DNA of 64,000 nt from Hyposmocoma kahamanoa (GCF_003589595.1 NW_020653391.1:3849641-3913640); one strand, 5' to 3'; shown: positions 1 through 11,249, numbered from the stretch's first letter. Numbers and translations are program-made. The notes: generated from the letters alone by a model not told the origin.

Positions 1-552
1 CAAAGATGACCGTTTTATAAGACCGGTAATGTGCGGTTAAATACGCAAACCTAAAACGTTACGTATTTTTTAAATAATGAATCAGATCGATTCATTCACA
101 CATATATTATTATATCCTTGTTTGTAGTATTTGTCGTGTAAATGAATTATTTCTCTATTTTAGTTTCTATGATTTATTTTAATAAGGAAAAGTAAACAAA
201 AACACGGCTACTTAGAAAACAAAATTATGTACGGACAACGACACACCAGACTACACATTTTTATTGGAAAATCGCCTCCAGTGCAACGGAACAAGATACG
301 TCAATGTGTAGCTTGATGTGCTGGCGTGTGTACATATGTATGTATGAAAACCCTGGAGTAGGCTATAATTATATGCTGTACATATCCTTATAAGGTCTCG
401 CGTACATAAAAATGTACGTAATATAAGAAATGATTCAAACCCAGGCAATATTATTTGTGTGACCATGTAAAAAATATTGAGTTTAAACATATGACCATTT
501 AGCAAAATATTTCAATAAATCGATTTCGCTTTTCATACAAAACTGATGACAT
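1..552. other. Gene-free AT-rich stretch with repeat G copy 1
   Basis: No credible coding sequence. Positions 262-335 match 19691-19760 over about 70 bp; both begin with 'atcgcctcca' and share 'tgtagc' and 'tgatgt' further on. This is a low-copy dispersed repeat (family G) whose ends I cannot define. Confidence 0.5.
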
Positions 553-1290
553 ATTTTTTTATGAACGGTACCTAGTGACGTGACGTGCAAGTCGTGCTCT
601 TGGTGGTCTTGGTGATGACACGTCTGTCTACAACAGTTGCAATACCACTTAGTGCTTTAAATCACAAAGATCTGAGGAGTACTGCCACTGCGAATTAGGG
701 GACCACTCGCTATTTTCGTTAATACGCCGTTTTCGTCAACTGGTTAATTTTGTAACTCTTCAACACGTCAATTATGTGAAAATATAAAAGTCGCCATTTT
801 CCCTAACTCGTCATTTTCTTTAACTAATCGCTTTCATCTACTGGTCATTTTATGTCATTCGACATTTGTCATTATTCGTACAGTCATGTACAATTATACA
901 ATATGTGTATGAATTTTAGTTTCATTTTATAATTTAAGCAAAAATGTATACTGTCCAGTTGTCGAAAATTACTCATCTGAGAAAACGACGAACAGGCCAA
1001 ATTGACGAGTTAAAGATTTAGATGGCATTGGCAAAGTACAAAAATTTACCAGTTGACGAAAAAGGGCGTATTACGAAAATGACGAATGGTCCCCTAATTC
1101 GCCACTGCGCCCGCAACGCTGAAACATAAGTTGACAAGTCCCATGCGCCTGTAATTTCACCAACATCATTACCCTTCAAAATCGATACGCGATAATGGTC
1201 ACACTACTGCTTGGCGGCAGAATTAAGTAAGGTGGTAAGTACTACCCTGAACGAACTCTTTCACAAGAAGCTCTACTGCTACTAGTACTA
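553..1290 (-). repeat. Family A element, copy 1, interrupted by a MITE
   Basis: Reads from its 3' end (near 'agtgacgtgacgtgc') to its 5' end ('ctttcacaagaagctctact') on the plus strand, so the element is on the minus strand. Its two halves, 553-691 and 1101-1290, join exactly into the family consensus once the nested MITE at 692-1100 is removed. The family is described under the copy at 33347. Confidence 0.85.
692..1100. mobile_element. MITE of hAT-like type, nested in family A
   Basis: A 409-bp non-coding element with imperfect terminal inverted repeats of about 55 bp, starting 'gaattaggggacca' and ending 'tggtcccctaattc'. The next bases of both ends also pair, through 'tcgtcaactggt' on the left and 'accagttgacga' on the right. 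It is flanked by an exact 8-bp duplication 'gccactgc' at 684-691 and 1101-1108; the intact family A consensus has this 8-mer once at that place. An 8-bp duplication is usual for hAT (and P) elements. No transposase is encoded, so it would depend on an element elsewhere. Inside are more diverged repeats of the 'gtcattttc' type. Confidence 0.85.
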
Positions 1291-3125
1291 CTGTATTTAC
1301 TCAGGCCTAAAGTATGCAACTATATTTCATACATTTTATTGGGTGTTTCAATGTAGTTTGCCAAATATAAAATTAGCAAATAATAGAAAATTAATTTAAA
1401 ATTGTACCCTTGAAAGTGAAATGCATATATAATTATGATAAACTATTCCAATACTGTAAAGTTTCAAATCGTTTTGATAAAGTAAATTTAGTAATTGCAT
1501 CTGAGTACCAAGAAAAAGTTCCATTTTTGGAGAAGGAAAAAAGACTATCATGACTACGAATATTGCATAGCAATCGTACATTTAAACTTCCAAATTATAA
1601 CAATGTATATGGTAGGAGAATATGGTCATTTGTAATTCCAGATGTGTTAAACTGGATACCAAAGAAAAAGTACATTTTAGAATCAACAAATAAAAGGATC
1701 TGTACCAGATTGATCAGACAACACTTGGCCAGGGAGTAATATTATATAAGAGCTGTGTAAGTAAATATACTAGATTTTTAAATAAGTAATAATGTTAAGA
1801 CGTCGCTGTGGTTGGAATTTACTAGGTGCATAATTTTAGAACATAAAAATTTTTGCTTTAGTAATGTGAAATAACTTTTGTAATTTTTCCAAATAAACAG
1901 TTAAATTTTTTTAATTATAAAAAAAAATACAAAAAGATACCATTCATATTTTTACAAATTGATAATGATGCGTCTGTTTCGTAAAATCTAGACGAGCTAA
2001 TCGAATAGAATAAGTAAAAATAACGACATAATTAATTTGACAAAAAACTAAACAGTGCCCACAACATTGTCAGTCAGGTAAGAGGATTGAGCGATGTCAG
2101 ATGTCAAATTGACAAATGAGGGGTGCGCTTCCTGTAGAGTGGCGACTGCGCCCATTTAGATAAACATTACTTTAAGAAGTGTATCATCGTGTGGTTAATA
2201 TTAAATTTATTTAAATATATAATAATGTACATGTAATATAATGTGTAATTGTTTGCAAATTCTCAATTAAAAATTATATCACATTTCGATACTCTAGCAT
2301 TCAAGTAGTTATTGTTAAACGTCGAGACCATTCAGCTCCTAGACCACACCAATATTATAAGACGCTTAAAACGGATAAAACCATTTGAACTAGTGTAGTG
2401 TTAGTGTATAATTAAAATAAATAGGGCCAATGACACTGAACAAAAAGATCACATGATTAAATTGTGTTCACATAAATACGAAGAAAATTGCCACTTGGTG
2501 AATTCTTAGTTTACTTTGTTTATTAGATTAAGCGAAATGTAAATCACTTATTAGTCTTGTATTTTGCTAGATTGTAATGTATTTACAATGTACTTTATTA
2601 ATACCTTATAAATAAATAAAATAAAATTGTACAATCTACCTTACTGTAGGCGTGAGATCCATCGACATTTTTACATAGAACAAATATTCCATACAAAATA
2701 CGAAAGACCAACTAATACGTATCGTGTTAAAAAGATTTTTTTCTTTGTGTGACAGACTATTACCAAATTCAAAATATGTAATTTCACGCTCCAATTGCCG
2801 CTATAACTTATAGAAATTTGAGTTTAAAGGGTTATCGATATAATTTTTTATCGATATTGTAACTCGATGATTAATTTTGAGCTCACTATTCGAGAATATT
2901 GTGATTTAGATTTTTTTTATTTAAGTAATTTTTATCGATTTTATTAATGAGTTATTTGATGGAATGTTGTGTTTTTAGATAAATATTATTCGTATGCGAT
3001 GTTTTCAATATTTTAAATTCTTAAATCTATTTTTGCCATAACTTGAAGAATGTTTGGCTTCGTTATAACTGTTTTAACTATATAAAAAAAAACATTAATT
3101 TAAGTTTATATTAATAAATTTTAAC
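1291..3125. other. Gene-free AT-rich stretch
   Basis: No recognisable coding sequence or well-defined repeat. Around 2560-2632 an A/T-rich segment ending 'aaataaataaaataaaa' resembles a retroposon 3' tail with polyadenylation signals. A small cluster of ATCGAT motifs lies at 2833-2870; these can be bound by DREF-like factors in insects, but nothing else supports a promoter. Confidence 0.4.
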
Positions 3126-3126
3126 G

Positions 3127-3310
3127 ACCTCGGTGTCTCTCATTAGCACTGTGGACGCTAGATGAAAGGTCTCGTATTCAATTTCTGGTAGGACAATTTA
3201 GGAAACCAACTTTTACAGATTCATTGTGGTCTGGGTGTTCCGTGTGTTTATTTCGTTGGCTAATCTTCATAGTACAGGGAAATCCCTAGATTGAAACCAG
3301 GCTATGTATT
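3127..3310 (+). repeat. SINE C, copy 1 (degenerate)
   Basis: Begins 'acctcggtgtctc' with a worn tRNA-like head and a degraded B box near 'gtattcaatttc'. It ends with the conserved 'catagtacaggga' and 'gaaaccagg' tail also seen at 23333 and 51793. Confidence 0.6.
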
Positions 3311-3538
3311 ATTTAATATGGGTTTTCCCCTACCTCAAAAAACTTGAAGAAATACTACTTTACCTGGGATATTTATTTGAAATAGCAGTAGAGCTCTGAT
3401 TTAAAATTGAATTTAAAACAAGACGTAAACAATAATTTTTCGAAATGTCGCTTACGCCCTTTCTACAGAAACCGACGATATGTTAAAATGAATTCTTTAC
3501 ATCATACTTAGACCATGAAACTTTGAATCAATCTACAT

Positions 3539-3721
3539 CCCGCATGGAAGAATGGCGTGAGTGAGTGCTCCATTAGATTTAGAAACATATAACCCACATC
3601 CTCTCCAATTCTTGTAACTCTATCGACAATATTAGTCGACAGTAGTAGATATTTTTCTGCATCCAATGGAGCAATGAACTTTTTCGACGTAACTTCACTT
3701 AGGCCATTCTTCCATGAAGGG
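3539..3721. mobile_element. Candidate small MITE with terminal inverted repeats
   Basis: Left end 'ccgcatggaagaatggc' pairs with right end 'gccattcttccatgaagg' (one or two mismatches), and the inner sequence 'gctccatta' pairs with 'ccaatggagc'. It is 183 bp long and non-coding. No clean target duplication is seen, so the superfamily is unknown. Confidence 0.55.
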
Positions 3722-3757
3722 TACGTATGTTTAATATGTTTTTACGTCAAAGTTTTT

Positions 3758-3885
3758 GACTGCCTCTGTGGCCGAACAGTTATTATGCTGGACTGTCACG
3801 CAGAGGTCTCGGGTTAAATTTCCGGGCTGGGACAAATATTAGTACGGCCTACATTTATTTATCTCGTGAGTTTGGGTGCAATTTG
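3758..3885 (+). repeat. SINE B, copy 1 (3' truncated)
   Basis: tRNA-like head 'tgcctctgtggccgaacag' (A box) followed by a degraded B box 'gggttaaatttcc'. It then continues into the family body 'ctcgtgagtttgggtg' and stops before the ATT tail. Confidence 0.8.
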
Positions 3886-4383
3886 TGCGTTAAAAAATTA
3901 AATTATTTATTATGCAAGACTGTAAAGTTGTTGTTTGACGCGATTGATTGTTTTGAAACCTCAGCAAGCGAAGGATTTAGAATTCTGAGCGTAGCGAGGG
4001 TTTCAAGGCTCGAGACCCAAAACAAATTTGCTGCCGAGCGAAACACACAACTTTTCACCTCACTCACAAAAACAGTTGAACTATAACAAAATAATTTAAT
4101 AAACAAAATTACTTATCGTAGTCAATTTAACGCCAACAATAATACGAATAAAATATACCAACGGATTTATATTCTTATTACAAAAATAATGTACGACAAA
4201 TCGCGTAGTTGAACGTGTCCTTATATTTTTTTTTCATCGAAAGACAAAGTTTGGTGCAACACAGTCCTTCTCCACGCTAGACTACACGATTTCTAATGAG
4301 TAAGAAAGCCTTTCCGAGTTAGTGAGGTGAAAAAGTTATTTGTTATATCCACGCTCAAGAGAGAATATAGTTTTGCTTTTTTA
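3886..4383. other. Gene-free stretch with an inverted repeat
   Basis: Sequence near 4047-4070 ('cttttcacctcactcac') is repeated inverted near 4318-4346 ('tgaggtgaaaaag'). This suggests a decayed DNA element, but no ends or target duplication are clear. Short frames are open on both strands and I do not regard them as genes. Confidence 0.3.
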
Positions 4384-4830
4384 ACTGACTTCAAGAAAAG
4401 GAGGAGCTTCTCAATTCGACTGTTTTTTTTGTATGTATGTTACGCGATAACTCCGGTATTTGTGAACCGATATTCATGAGTCTTTTTTGTTGGAAAGAGG
4501 GTCTCTCTCTCCATAGTGGTCCCATTTAATTTTAAAGAAAATTATCCACCTCTAAGGGTGTGGATGGAGGAGGGGGATGACGCAGTGCGTGATGAAGATT
4601 CATTTTTATAAATAGTGCCTAAATTTTATTATAAGCAGCAATTAATTTAATGGTTGATTTTGCTATTCTCGAATTCAAGGCCTTTTTCTCTCGATATACT
4701 TGGAGAAGTGAGGACCGATTTTTATTATATTTTAGTGGCGAACTAACCCGGTAACCGATTTCAATAAAACATGGTAATTATATATAATTCCACGTACTTT
4801 TGAGGTCGGTTTTTTTACTACTCTGTACTG
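4384..4830 (+). repeat. Family D element, copy 1
   Basis: Starts 'actgacttcaagaaaagg' and ends 'gaggtcggtttttttac'. It contains the core 'tgttacgcgataactcc', 'ccacctctaagggtg' and 'aaccgatttcaata'. The first and last bases are complementary, so the ends form a short imperfect inverted repeat. Non-coding; copies D2-D8 recur through the window and have the look of a non-autonomous element. Class unknown. Confidence 0.75.
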
Positions 4831-5391
4831 AGATTTTTAGTAATTACGTCATTATGACATTTCCGTGCCTCTTGGTATTAAATTATGAAACACCATTGGT
4901 TGTTGGAACCCACTGTTCCACTCTACTCAGTTTTAGTAAACAAGGGGCCTAATACAGCTCGACAGGCTTACGTAACCGGTGTCTCGGTCTGTCTAAATGA
5001 AAAAGCGCGCGAGTACACTTTTTATCGAAATTAGAGAACACAGATTAATGGCCCTCTACCAAGTGACTACTGTCTTACATTAGAGACCTGTCTTCCCATA
5101 TTTTAACGCTGCGATGAATCTTCTTACTTCGAGGCAAATATTTAACTTTTACTTTAGAAATATAATTCGAATTTCAATTGCATCTGAGTACTTTAAATAG
5201 TCCGATAGTTGTAAAGGTACCTGGCTGAGTGAAGAAAAACTTTCATAGGTTAAAATATCTGAATATCGTGGTACTAAAAGCATCATGATATTCCAATAAA
5301 ATACATATTGCAATCAATAAAGCGACACCTACTGTCAGCAGCTGGTAGCTGTAAAGGTAATTCTTGATTGAAGAAAAATCTCAGTATAGAG
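4831..5391. other. Gene-free stretch
   Basis: No coding sequence or defined repeat recognised. Confidence 0.4.
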
Positions 5392-5635
5392 TACTAAAAA
5401 AACCGACCTCAATTAGTTCGCGGAATCACATCTATTTGGCAAGTTTTATTGAGACCGATTACCCGCAAGTGCGCGAAACCGAATTCATCCCTTGCCACCC
5501 TTAGAGGTTCAATATTTTCTTCAGATTTAAGTTGGATCACAACTGAGGTGCCCTTTTTCCAATAAAAAAAGAATTATCAAAATCGGTTCTCAAATGCTGG
5601 AGTTATCGCGTAACATACTGTTAAAATATATATAG
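5392..5635 (-). repeat. Family D element, copy 2
   Basis: Starts 'ctaaaaaaaccgacctca' and runs through 'gccacccttagagg' and 'aaaatcggttctcaaatg' to 'ggagttatcgcgtaacat', the reverse of copy D1. Confidence 0.8.
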
Positions 5636-5761
5636 GGGAAAATACGCCATTCTCTTTTGGCGCGACCTAGGACACGGTGAAATTTTGTATCTTTAACCAT
5701 ATGTATTAAAGTTGAAGATGTTTCCATTCTTCGATTTATGCATGTTTAGTATACTATGATA

Positions 5762-5895
5762 TGTCGACCTCTGTGGCTTAAAGTTTAACGCCGTGGGCGC
5801 TGAATAAGTCCCGGGTTCTATGCTGTGTAGAACAAATTACAGGCACAAGGGACTTTTCAACTTGTGTCACAGGGCAACGGGCGGTAACTATAGGT
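5762..5895 (+). repeat. Chimeric repeat: SINE C head joined to a family A segment
   Basis: 5762-5836 is the SINE C head with B box 'cccgggttctatgc'. From 5838 the sequence switches to the middle of family A, 'attacaggcacaaggga', through 'cacagggcaacgggcgg'. Both parts are on the plus strand and the join is abrupt. It could be a template switch during retroposition or an insertion with both outer ends lost. Confidence 0.6.
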
Positions 5896-6021
5896 AATTA
5901 GGTACTAACTGAATTTTGGTTGTTTTTTTTGTTATTGATAAACTTATATTTAAATATCGATTTTCATTTTTCCATCCAGTATAACTACATAACATTTCAA
6001 ATAATTGCAATTTTTTCATTG

Positions 6022-6445
6022 AAAAAAAAAACCGACTTCAAAAGTTTGCTTATCGACGTTTTTCGATTTCCATGGGTTCCCATCAACAGATTCTGAGTTC
6101 TTGGTGACAATGGGACTGTTACGGGCTCCTTCGTACATTTTGTATTTTCTTTTCTGTTTGTCATGGTAACGGTGATTTGATGACTACACGTATTGTGTCA
6201 AGTGAAAAGTCGTCTTTTATTTACGGAAAATAATTAGTAATTTGTGAGCCGAAACGAACCCGGAACACCATCCGAGACTACCTCGAGAGTATACCCTTTC
6301 AAACAAAAGAAGAATTTTCAAAATCGGTGCACAATTGATGGAGAAATTGGAGAATACATGGACACATGCCTATAAATTTGAGGATTTCCTTCGACTTTCA
6401 TGGGATCCCTTCATCAGATTCTGACTTGGTCACAATGTGTCGGTT
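6022..6445. repeat. Family D-related repeat with internal duplication (D3)
   Basis: Begins 'aaaaaaaaaccgacttcaaa'. Carries 'tttccatgggttcccatca' followed by 'cagattctgagttcttggtg', and again at 6396-6440 'tttcatgggatcccttca' followed by 'tcagattctgacttggtc'. The centre holds 'aaaatcggtgcacaa' as in the D core. Non-coding. Confidence 0.55.
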
Positions 6446-7082
6446 AAAAAAGATACATTCATATTATTTAAAGATACGCGTATAAAGATATACTCTACGA
6501 CAACACGACAGCTAAAATTGAATAACTATAGTTCTATGAACCCATTTTTTAACCGCACAGAAGCCGTATAAAAAATGTAATGATAACATTTTAATGATGC
6601 GATCCATCATTCGTGTTATGACACCGGTGGTCCAGCCGTTTAACGAGTAATGATTTTAATGATATATCATTAATTAGATCAACATCATTAATGGAATTAA
6701 TGATGCGTTGGGATTTATTGGAAGCAATTATTGGAGTCCTTGTTTTTTATGAAGTTTTATCCCGTGGGTTTGCTTGTGTATTCAAAAGTTACAATTTAAA
6801 AAATATGTTAATGCTTTAATAAGAAATACAAAAACAACTTTTTAATCGCAAATATAAACTGTAATGAATAAATTATAACAGACTATAACACCTTATTACG
6901 ATAGGAAACTTTACGAAATGATCGAATAAAAAATATGTAAATTTTGAATGCAGTTATTCTTAAAATAACATTTTAAGAAGTAGTGATTTTTAAATATTGT
7001 TAATGTTCGTTTAAAGGATATAAATGACAATAAATTCCATGACACTCGCATCTTCGTTGTTAAGTAAGGTTTATCTAAGATA
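6446..7082. other. Gene-free AT-rich stretch
   Basis: Several ATTAATGAT-type words occur at 6590-6720 ('taatgat' repeated). Nothing coding and no defined repeat. Confidence 0.4.
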
Positions 7083-7290
7083 TACATAATGTCCTGGAAA
7101 TGAAACTATTTCTTCGGATCCAAATTACGTATATTTGTTTTTTCAAACAAACCGACGTTTCGGGCCCTTTGCAGGTCCCACGGCTGACTAAGATGGCAAA
7201 GTCATCAACCAGTTATGTCTAATATTAATGCAAACCACAATATTTTTAGTTATTTTTACAGAAGTTATTAATCAAATACATTATTTTTAA
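7083..7290 (-). repeat. Family F element, copy 1
   Basis: Contains 'aaatgaaactatttcttcgg', 'accgacgtttcgggccct' and 'taatgcaaaccaca', reading opposite to copy 20155. Class not determined. Confidence 0.75.
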
Positions 7291-7492
7291 ATTTTCAAAG
7301 AACATTCCAATTTGCGCTACACATGTTTCACAAATTATATTAAATCGACTTTAAGAATTATTAATTAAATTTTATTAAAAATTATGAAACGATAATTAGA
7401 ATAAATCAAAACGTATTAATTAGTACTGCATGTCTGTCTGTCGTGCAATGTCTTATGTCTGCTTGGGATTTTTCAGCAGAGGAAGTACAATA

Positions 7493-7560
7493 GATCCGAA
7501 AAAATAGTGTCATTTCCTATGTGTAACAATCGCGAAAACCTAAGAACTCGATGTAATAAT
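7493..7560 (+). repeat. Family F end fragment
   Basis: Carries 'gtgtaacaatcgcgaaaacc' and 'taagaactcgatg', the terminal part of family F in the opposite orientation to the copy 400 bp upstream. Confidence 0.7.
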
Positions 7561-7784
7561 GTTCTGAGTTGATAAAAGGCGTTTGCGACCCTGAAATTAT
7601 AGCACTATAATTCACAATAACACAAATGTTCCTACTATTAATGAAAGACGTCTTAAATTGGGGTCTATCAGAGCAATATCTAAATGTGGCAATATACATG
7701 GCATATTATTTAATAAATAATATTTAATTTTATTTATTCAGTTAAATTGAGCATCTATGAACATAATATAATACAAAAACTAAT

Positions 7785-7976
7785 CTACATGAACCGGGCC
7801 CGGAATCGGTGGTATACGACACCCTTCGGCCAAAAGTCCTCTTTCATGAAGGTCGAAAGATGTTCGATCGGCACTCTCACCACAAACGAATTTAAAATTG
7901 ACATTGTGGCGAAACTTATACACTCGACTCTGATTCTAAATCTTACTCTTAACATTTGAGTCAACTGATACGCCAT
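7785..7976 (-). pseudogene. Possible LINE ORF1 C-terminal remnant
   Basis: A 63-codon open frame. Its second half reads S-F-x-V-R-V-P, then about ten residues, then F-W-P-K-G-V and an R/F-rich end. This arrangement (a short beta-like 'SFxVxVP' followed by 'WPxGVxxRxF') is typical of the C-terminal part of ORF1 proteins of jockey-like insect LINEs. There are no zinc knuckles, start context or continuing frame. The stretch 7747-8100 is more GC-rich than its surroundings, as expected of once-coding DNA. It may be coincidental. Confidence 0.3.
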
Positions 7977-8100
7977 CTTAACGTTCCACTATTCCGAACG
8001 GGTCTCGTCTAAGGAAAAGTTTCAGGCTGTAGTCCGCCAAGTCTACAAAGAGTTCTGTAAGAGCAAGTGCTCAAGCTCCAAAGTAATCTCCTGGATTTCT

Positions 8101-8170
8101 ATAATAATAATAATATTATTAATAATAATAAAATGGATAATAGTATTCAATTCAATTCAATTCAAATTCT
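8101..8170. repeat. AT-rich simple repeats
   Basis: Imperfect (TAA)n at 8101-8131 followed by (TTCAA)n at 8145-8166. They probably started as a SINE tail; 'aacgcacacactcaacatag', the reverse of a SINE B 3' end, occurs at 8282. Confidence 0.7.
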
Positions 8171-8519
8171 TCATTTGCCACGTCACAAAGCTCATAACAT
8201 TTAGCACGTCAATAGTACAAAATATTTTATCAAAGTCATTCACTACTAACTTTAATATTATCTTTAATATTACCTATAAGTAACGCACACACTCAACATA
8301 GTACATACACACACATAAAGTAATATATGAACTTAATAATAATATATTGTTATGAAATAAATCGCTTAAGTAATAAATCATTAATAGATACATTAAATGT
8401 CATAAAACAATGATAATTTTTTTAAATGCATAAGGTCAAAATATTCGTCAACTTTATAGAATGAATTTTCAATTAAATTTTTTTTTTATCTTTGTTTTGA
8501 ATTCTAATTCGGGCAATTC

Positions 8520-8768
8520 GGATATAGTCAGTAATAATAATAATATAATATATAGTTAGTAATAATATAACGCACACACTCAACATAGCCCCGCACTAAG
8601 GTAACCCTGTGTCGCGGGTGCCATGGACACATAGGCAACCACAAATTACACCCGAACTCACGAGACAAATAAATGTAGGCCATACAAATATTTCTCCCGG
8701 CCCTGGAATCGAAACTGGGACCTCTGCGTGGCAGTCCGGCATGGTAACCGTTCGGCCACCGAGGCAGT
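8520..8768 (-). repeat. SINE B, copy 2
   Basis: On the minus strand: head with A box 'tggccgaacggttaccat', B box in 'gtttcgattccagg', body, then a 3' tail decaying into TAA-rich sequence at 8520-8575. An open frame across this region is antisense to the SINE and not a gene. Confidence 0.85.
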
Positions 8769-8880
8769 TAATCTATGAAAATGATTGTAGAAGAGATCCT
8801 GGGTTCAATTCCCGGCAGGACCAAATTGGTAAACGATATTTTCTTAATTGTTCTGCTACTCTTTATGACAAACTAAATTT
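8769..8880 (+). repeat. SINE C, copy 5 (head partly lost)
   Basis: Has the B box 'cctgggttcaattcccgg' and 'caggaccaaattgg' in the SINE C order. Its A-box half is missing where it abuts the head of SINE B copy 2. Confidence 0.65.
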
Positions 8881-9109
8881 GTTTCAGTACTGACAAACAG
8901 ACATAAAAACAATTTATAACGTTAATAAAGTAAGAATGTTAAATTTCCGAGATGCCATTAATCGTGATCGATTTGTTTTAACTCGATGACGAATCAAAGT
9001 ATCGATCATGATAAATTATTATTGTTATATTAAAACTTCACCGTGTATTATTGTTAAAATCGAAAATATTTTCGTACAGATTGAAAAAGTAAGTCAATAT
9101 TAATTATGA

Positions 9110-9230
9110 AGTGTGTTAGTGGTTGGGTCAATGTTCGCTTTGAAAGCACGAAATTTCGTGTTCGATACCCGTGCAGGGCTTTTTAGTGTTTAAAGACTCA
9201 TGCTCATATTACATGCGTTTTCCTGTACCG
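9110..9230 (+). repeat. Unassigned tRNA-like SINE
   Basis: Head-like 'tagtggttgggtcaa' and a good B box 'tgttcgatacccg' about 45 bp later, then 'tcatgctcatatta' and 'ttttcctgtaccgataag'. No other copy seen in the window. Confidence 0.45.
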
Positions 9231-10436
9231 ATAAGAATTACGCTAAAGATACATAATTACTAATGTTTAGATGTGGTTTAGAGAATAATACATTCCCACT
9301 GTTAATGCAATTGTGAATTAACTCAAAAAGTATATTTTTTCAGAATCGATGAAAAACTAATTACTTACTTCCCATGAAAGATTATTAAGATTGATGTCTA
9401 GGATAAGTTTTATTACTAATATTTAAACAATTTTGTATTTGCCAAATATATTTAAAAATAAAAGGGAATAAATTATTTCACACTTCTGAGTAACAACTGT
9501 TTTGTCCAGAACTAGCTCACAAAAAGTTTGTCTCATTTTGAGTCAAGTATATATCTTTTCGTTGTTTCGTACAATATTCTAACGATGGTTTTGTTCACAT
9601 GTAGAGAGAGTCAAACTTTGCGTCTAGAAATGGTGTAAACTTGAATGTCACATATTTTAAGTTACAACACTATTGTAATAGCAGTGCGATGTATCACCTT
9701 GTCTCAAACTAGATTTGTATTTTCTAGGGCATTCCTAATCATTTGAGCACTAGAGTACAAGAAACAATTCAAAAAAGATCATGCCTTAAATCCGTTCTAC
9801 CGGCAATTAAAAACGAGGATATTTTTGTAGCGTACTTGTTATAAAAATCCATGCGATAGGCAGTAGCATCTTTCTGTATCACTTTGCCTCTTCTTTTTTA
9901 TGCCCCCGACGCAAAAACAAGTTAGTTATAAGTTGGAAATTATGTCTGTGGCATCATAGGTCTAAAACGTGAGTATGCCCGTCACCCGGAGACATAAGTT
10001 GAAAAATGTTCCCCGCAGACTACCTAGATTTCCCACAAAACCTCTTTATAAGCCTTTTTGCAGGATTATTTTAAGCGCGAATTCTCCCATTGCTAGGCTT
10101 TGCCAGTTGTACGTGTGACGATTGATTTACATTACTTCTCTGCAGTAAGAACCAAGCGCGAAATGTCGTCAAGTCATGTCGTCCTAAAACTCTGTCACCT
10201 AACTTCTTTTTTATGCTTTCACTTACCCTTCAGATATTATGTTTTTGTAAGTGATATAAATGGTTAAATTAATGTTTACACTTTTCTTTTTGTAAGTTTC
10301 TTTGTACTCTGTATAATGTATTGTGCATGTAGTGTTGGTCTATAATAGATTGTGCATTTAGTTTTAAGTTTTTTTTTTTTTTCGGGTTTTCTGATCTTTT
10401 ATTGGTGTAACAATTGTTGACTGACCAAATAAATAA
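9231..10436. other. Gene-free stretch with small repeat fragments
   Basis: 9898-9970 ('atgcccccgacgcaaaaaca' then 'tgtctgtggcatcatag') is a copy of a dispersed repeat I call H, seen again at 29788. 9979-10012 ('cgtcacccggagacataagt') is a short family A fragment on the minus strand. 10400-10437 ends in 'aaataaataaaaaa', a retroposon-like tail. No gene. Confidence 0.5.
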
Positions 10437-10705
10437 AAAAACCGAAACGCAGTAATGCCTACATTACTGCTTGGCGGCAGAAATAGGTAAGGTTGATGAC
10501 AACGACAAGAAAACCCGATCGGTACAATAAGTAATTATTTATTGTCGCAATGTGATTGCAAATTTACATACATAAATGTACGTACTTAGGGCATTCTAAT
10601 GAACTTCTGACTTCACAACGATCCCCTGGGGAATTGGGCTAGGGGATCCTGGTGGACTCAACGCAAGTACTTCCCTGGACAAACTGTTTCACAAGGAGCT
10701 TACGG
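10437..10705 (-). repeat. Family A element, copy 2, interrupted
   Basis: 10437-10497 ('gaaacgcagtaatgcc' to 'ggcagaaataggtaagg') and 10655-10705 ('agtacttccctggac' to 'cacaaggagct') are adjacent parts of family A. They are separated by about 155 bp of foreign sequence with no clear ends. Confidence 0.75.
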
Positions 10706-10789
10706 GAAAAATATTCAATGGTTTCATTCATAACTTTACGTCACACAAGACTTACAAGTCATAGGTACTGGAGAATCGGTATGTTATAC

Positions 10790-10948
10790 TTATTTTTTCA
10801 TTCTCAACTTAAAAGATGACAAAAAATCGAGTGCCTTTTGATTGATATGCGTCATTCTGGATCCCAACGAAACCCTGTCGATCTGGGTTTCAAATGACTG
10901 CCCATTTGTAACGATAAGCAGATATAGAACAAACTGAACGATCCGCAT
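10790..10948 (-). CDS. Candidate short secreted-peptide ORF
   Basis: A 52-codon ORF from an ATG on the minus strand. Residues 2-18 are hydrophobic (IVQFVLYLLIVTNG) like a signal peptide, followed by a polar region with 'RVSLGSRMTH' and a basic C-terminus. An upstream TTG codon keeps the frame open but is unlikely to be used. I recognise no family. It could be a first exon, a small orphan gene or chance; lack of support beyond the signal-like start keeps confidence low. Confidence 0.18.
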   Translation of the reverse strand: MRIVQFVLYLLIVTNGQSFETQIDRVSLGSRMTHINQKALDFLSSFKLRMKK

Positions 10949-11157
10949 TTTGGGTGGCTTTCGTAGAATTACCAAATGTGTCTATTTATCAAACTGAAAT
11001 TTTGACGATTTATGTGTTGTTTGGGGTTTTTGAATTTATGATTTTGTTTGAATCAGTGAATGCGAAAAGGGCACATCATTTGATATTATCCATTTTTGGA
11101 GTTAATAATACACTTTAAAGTTCGATTTAAAAACGGTGATAATTAATTATGGCATTC

Positions 11158-11225
11158 TATTATCATCATCATCAACCCATTTATACCTCCCACTATTGGG
11201 CACGGGTGTCCTCTTTTGTGAAGTA
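11158..11225 (-). repeat. 3' tail of the lepidopteran tRNA-SINE (family Y)
   Basis: Plus strand reads 'catcatcatcaacccattta' then 'cccactattgggcacgggtg'. This is the reverse of the Y tail seen at 11690-11752 and 39735-39785. Confidence 0.7.
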
Positions 11226-11249
11226 AGACGTATTAATAAATAGTTTATA

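Noticed and set aside
3883..4106. 67-codon frames on both strands over the same bases
   Set aside because: Mutually overlapping, no domain, and the region carries an inverted repeat typical of a decayed element.
8609..8893. 94-codon open frame
   Set aside because: It is antisense to SINE B copy 2 and runs into SINE C copy 5.
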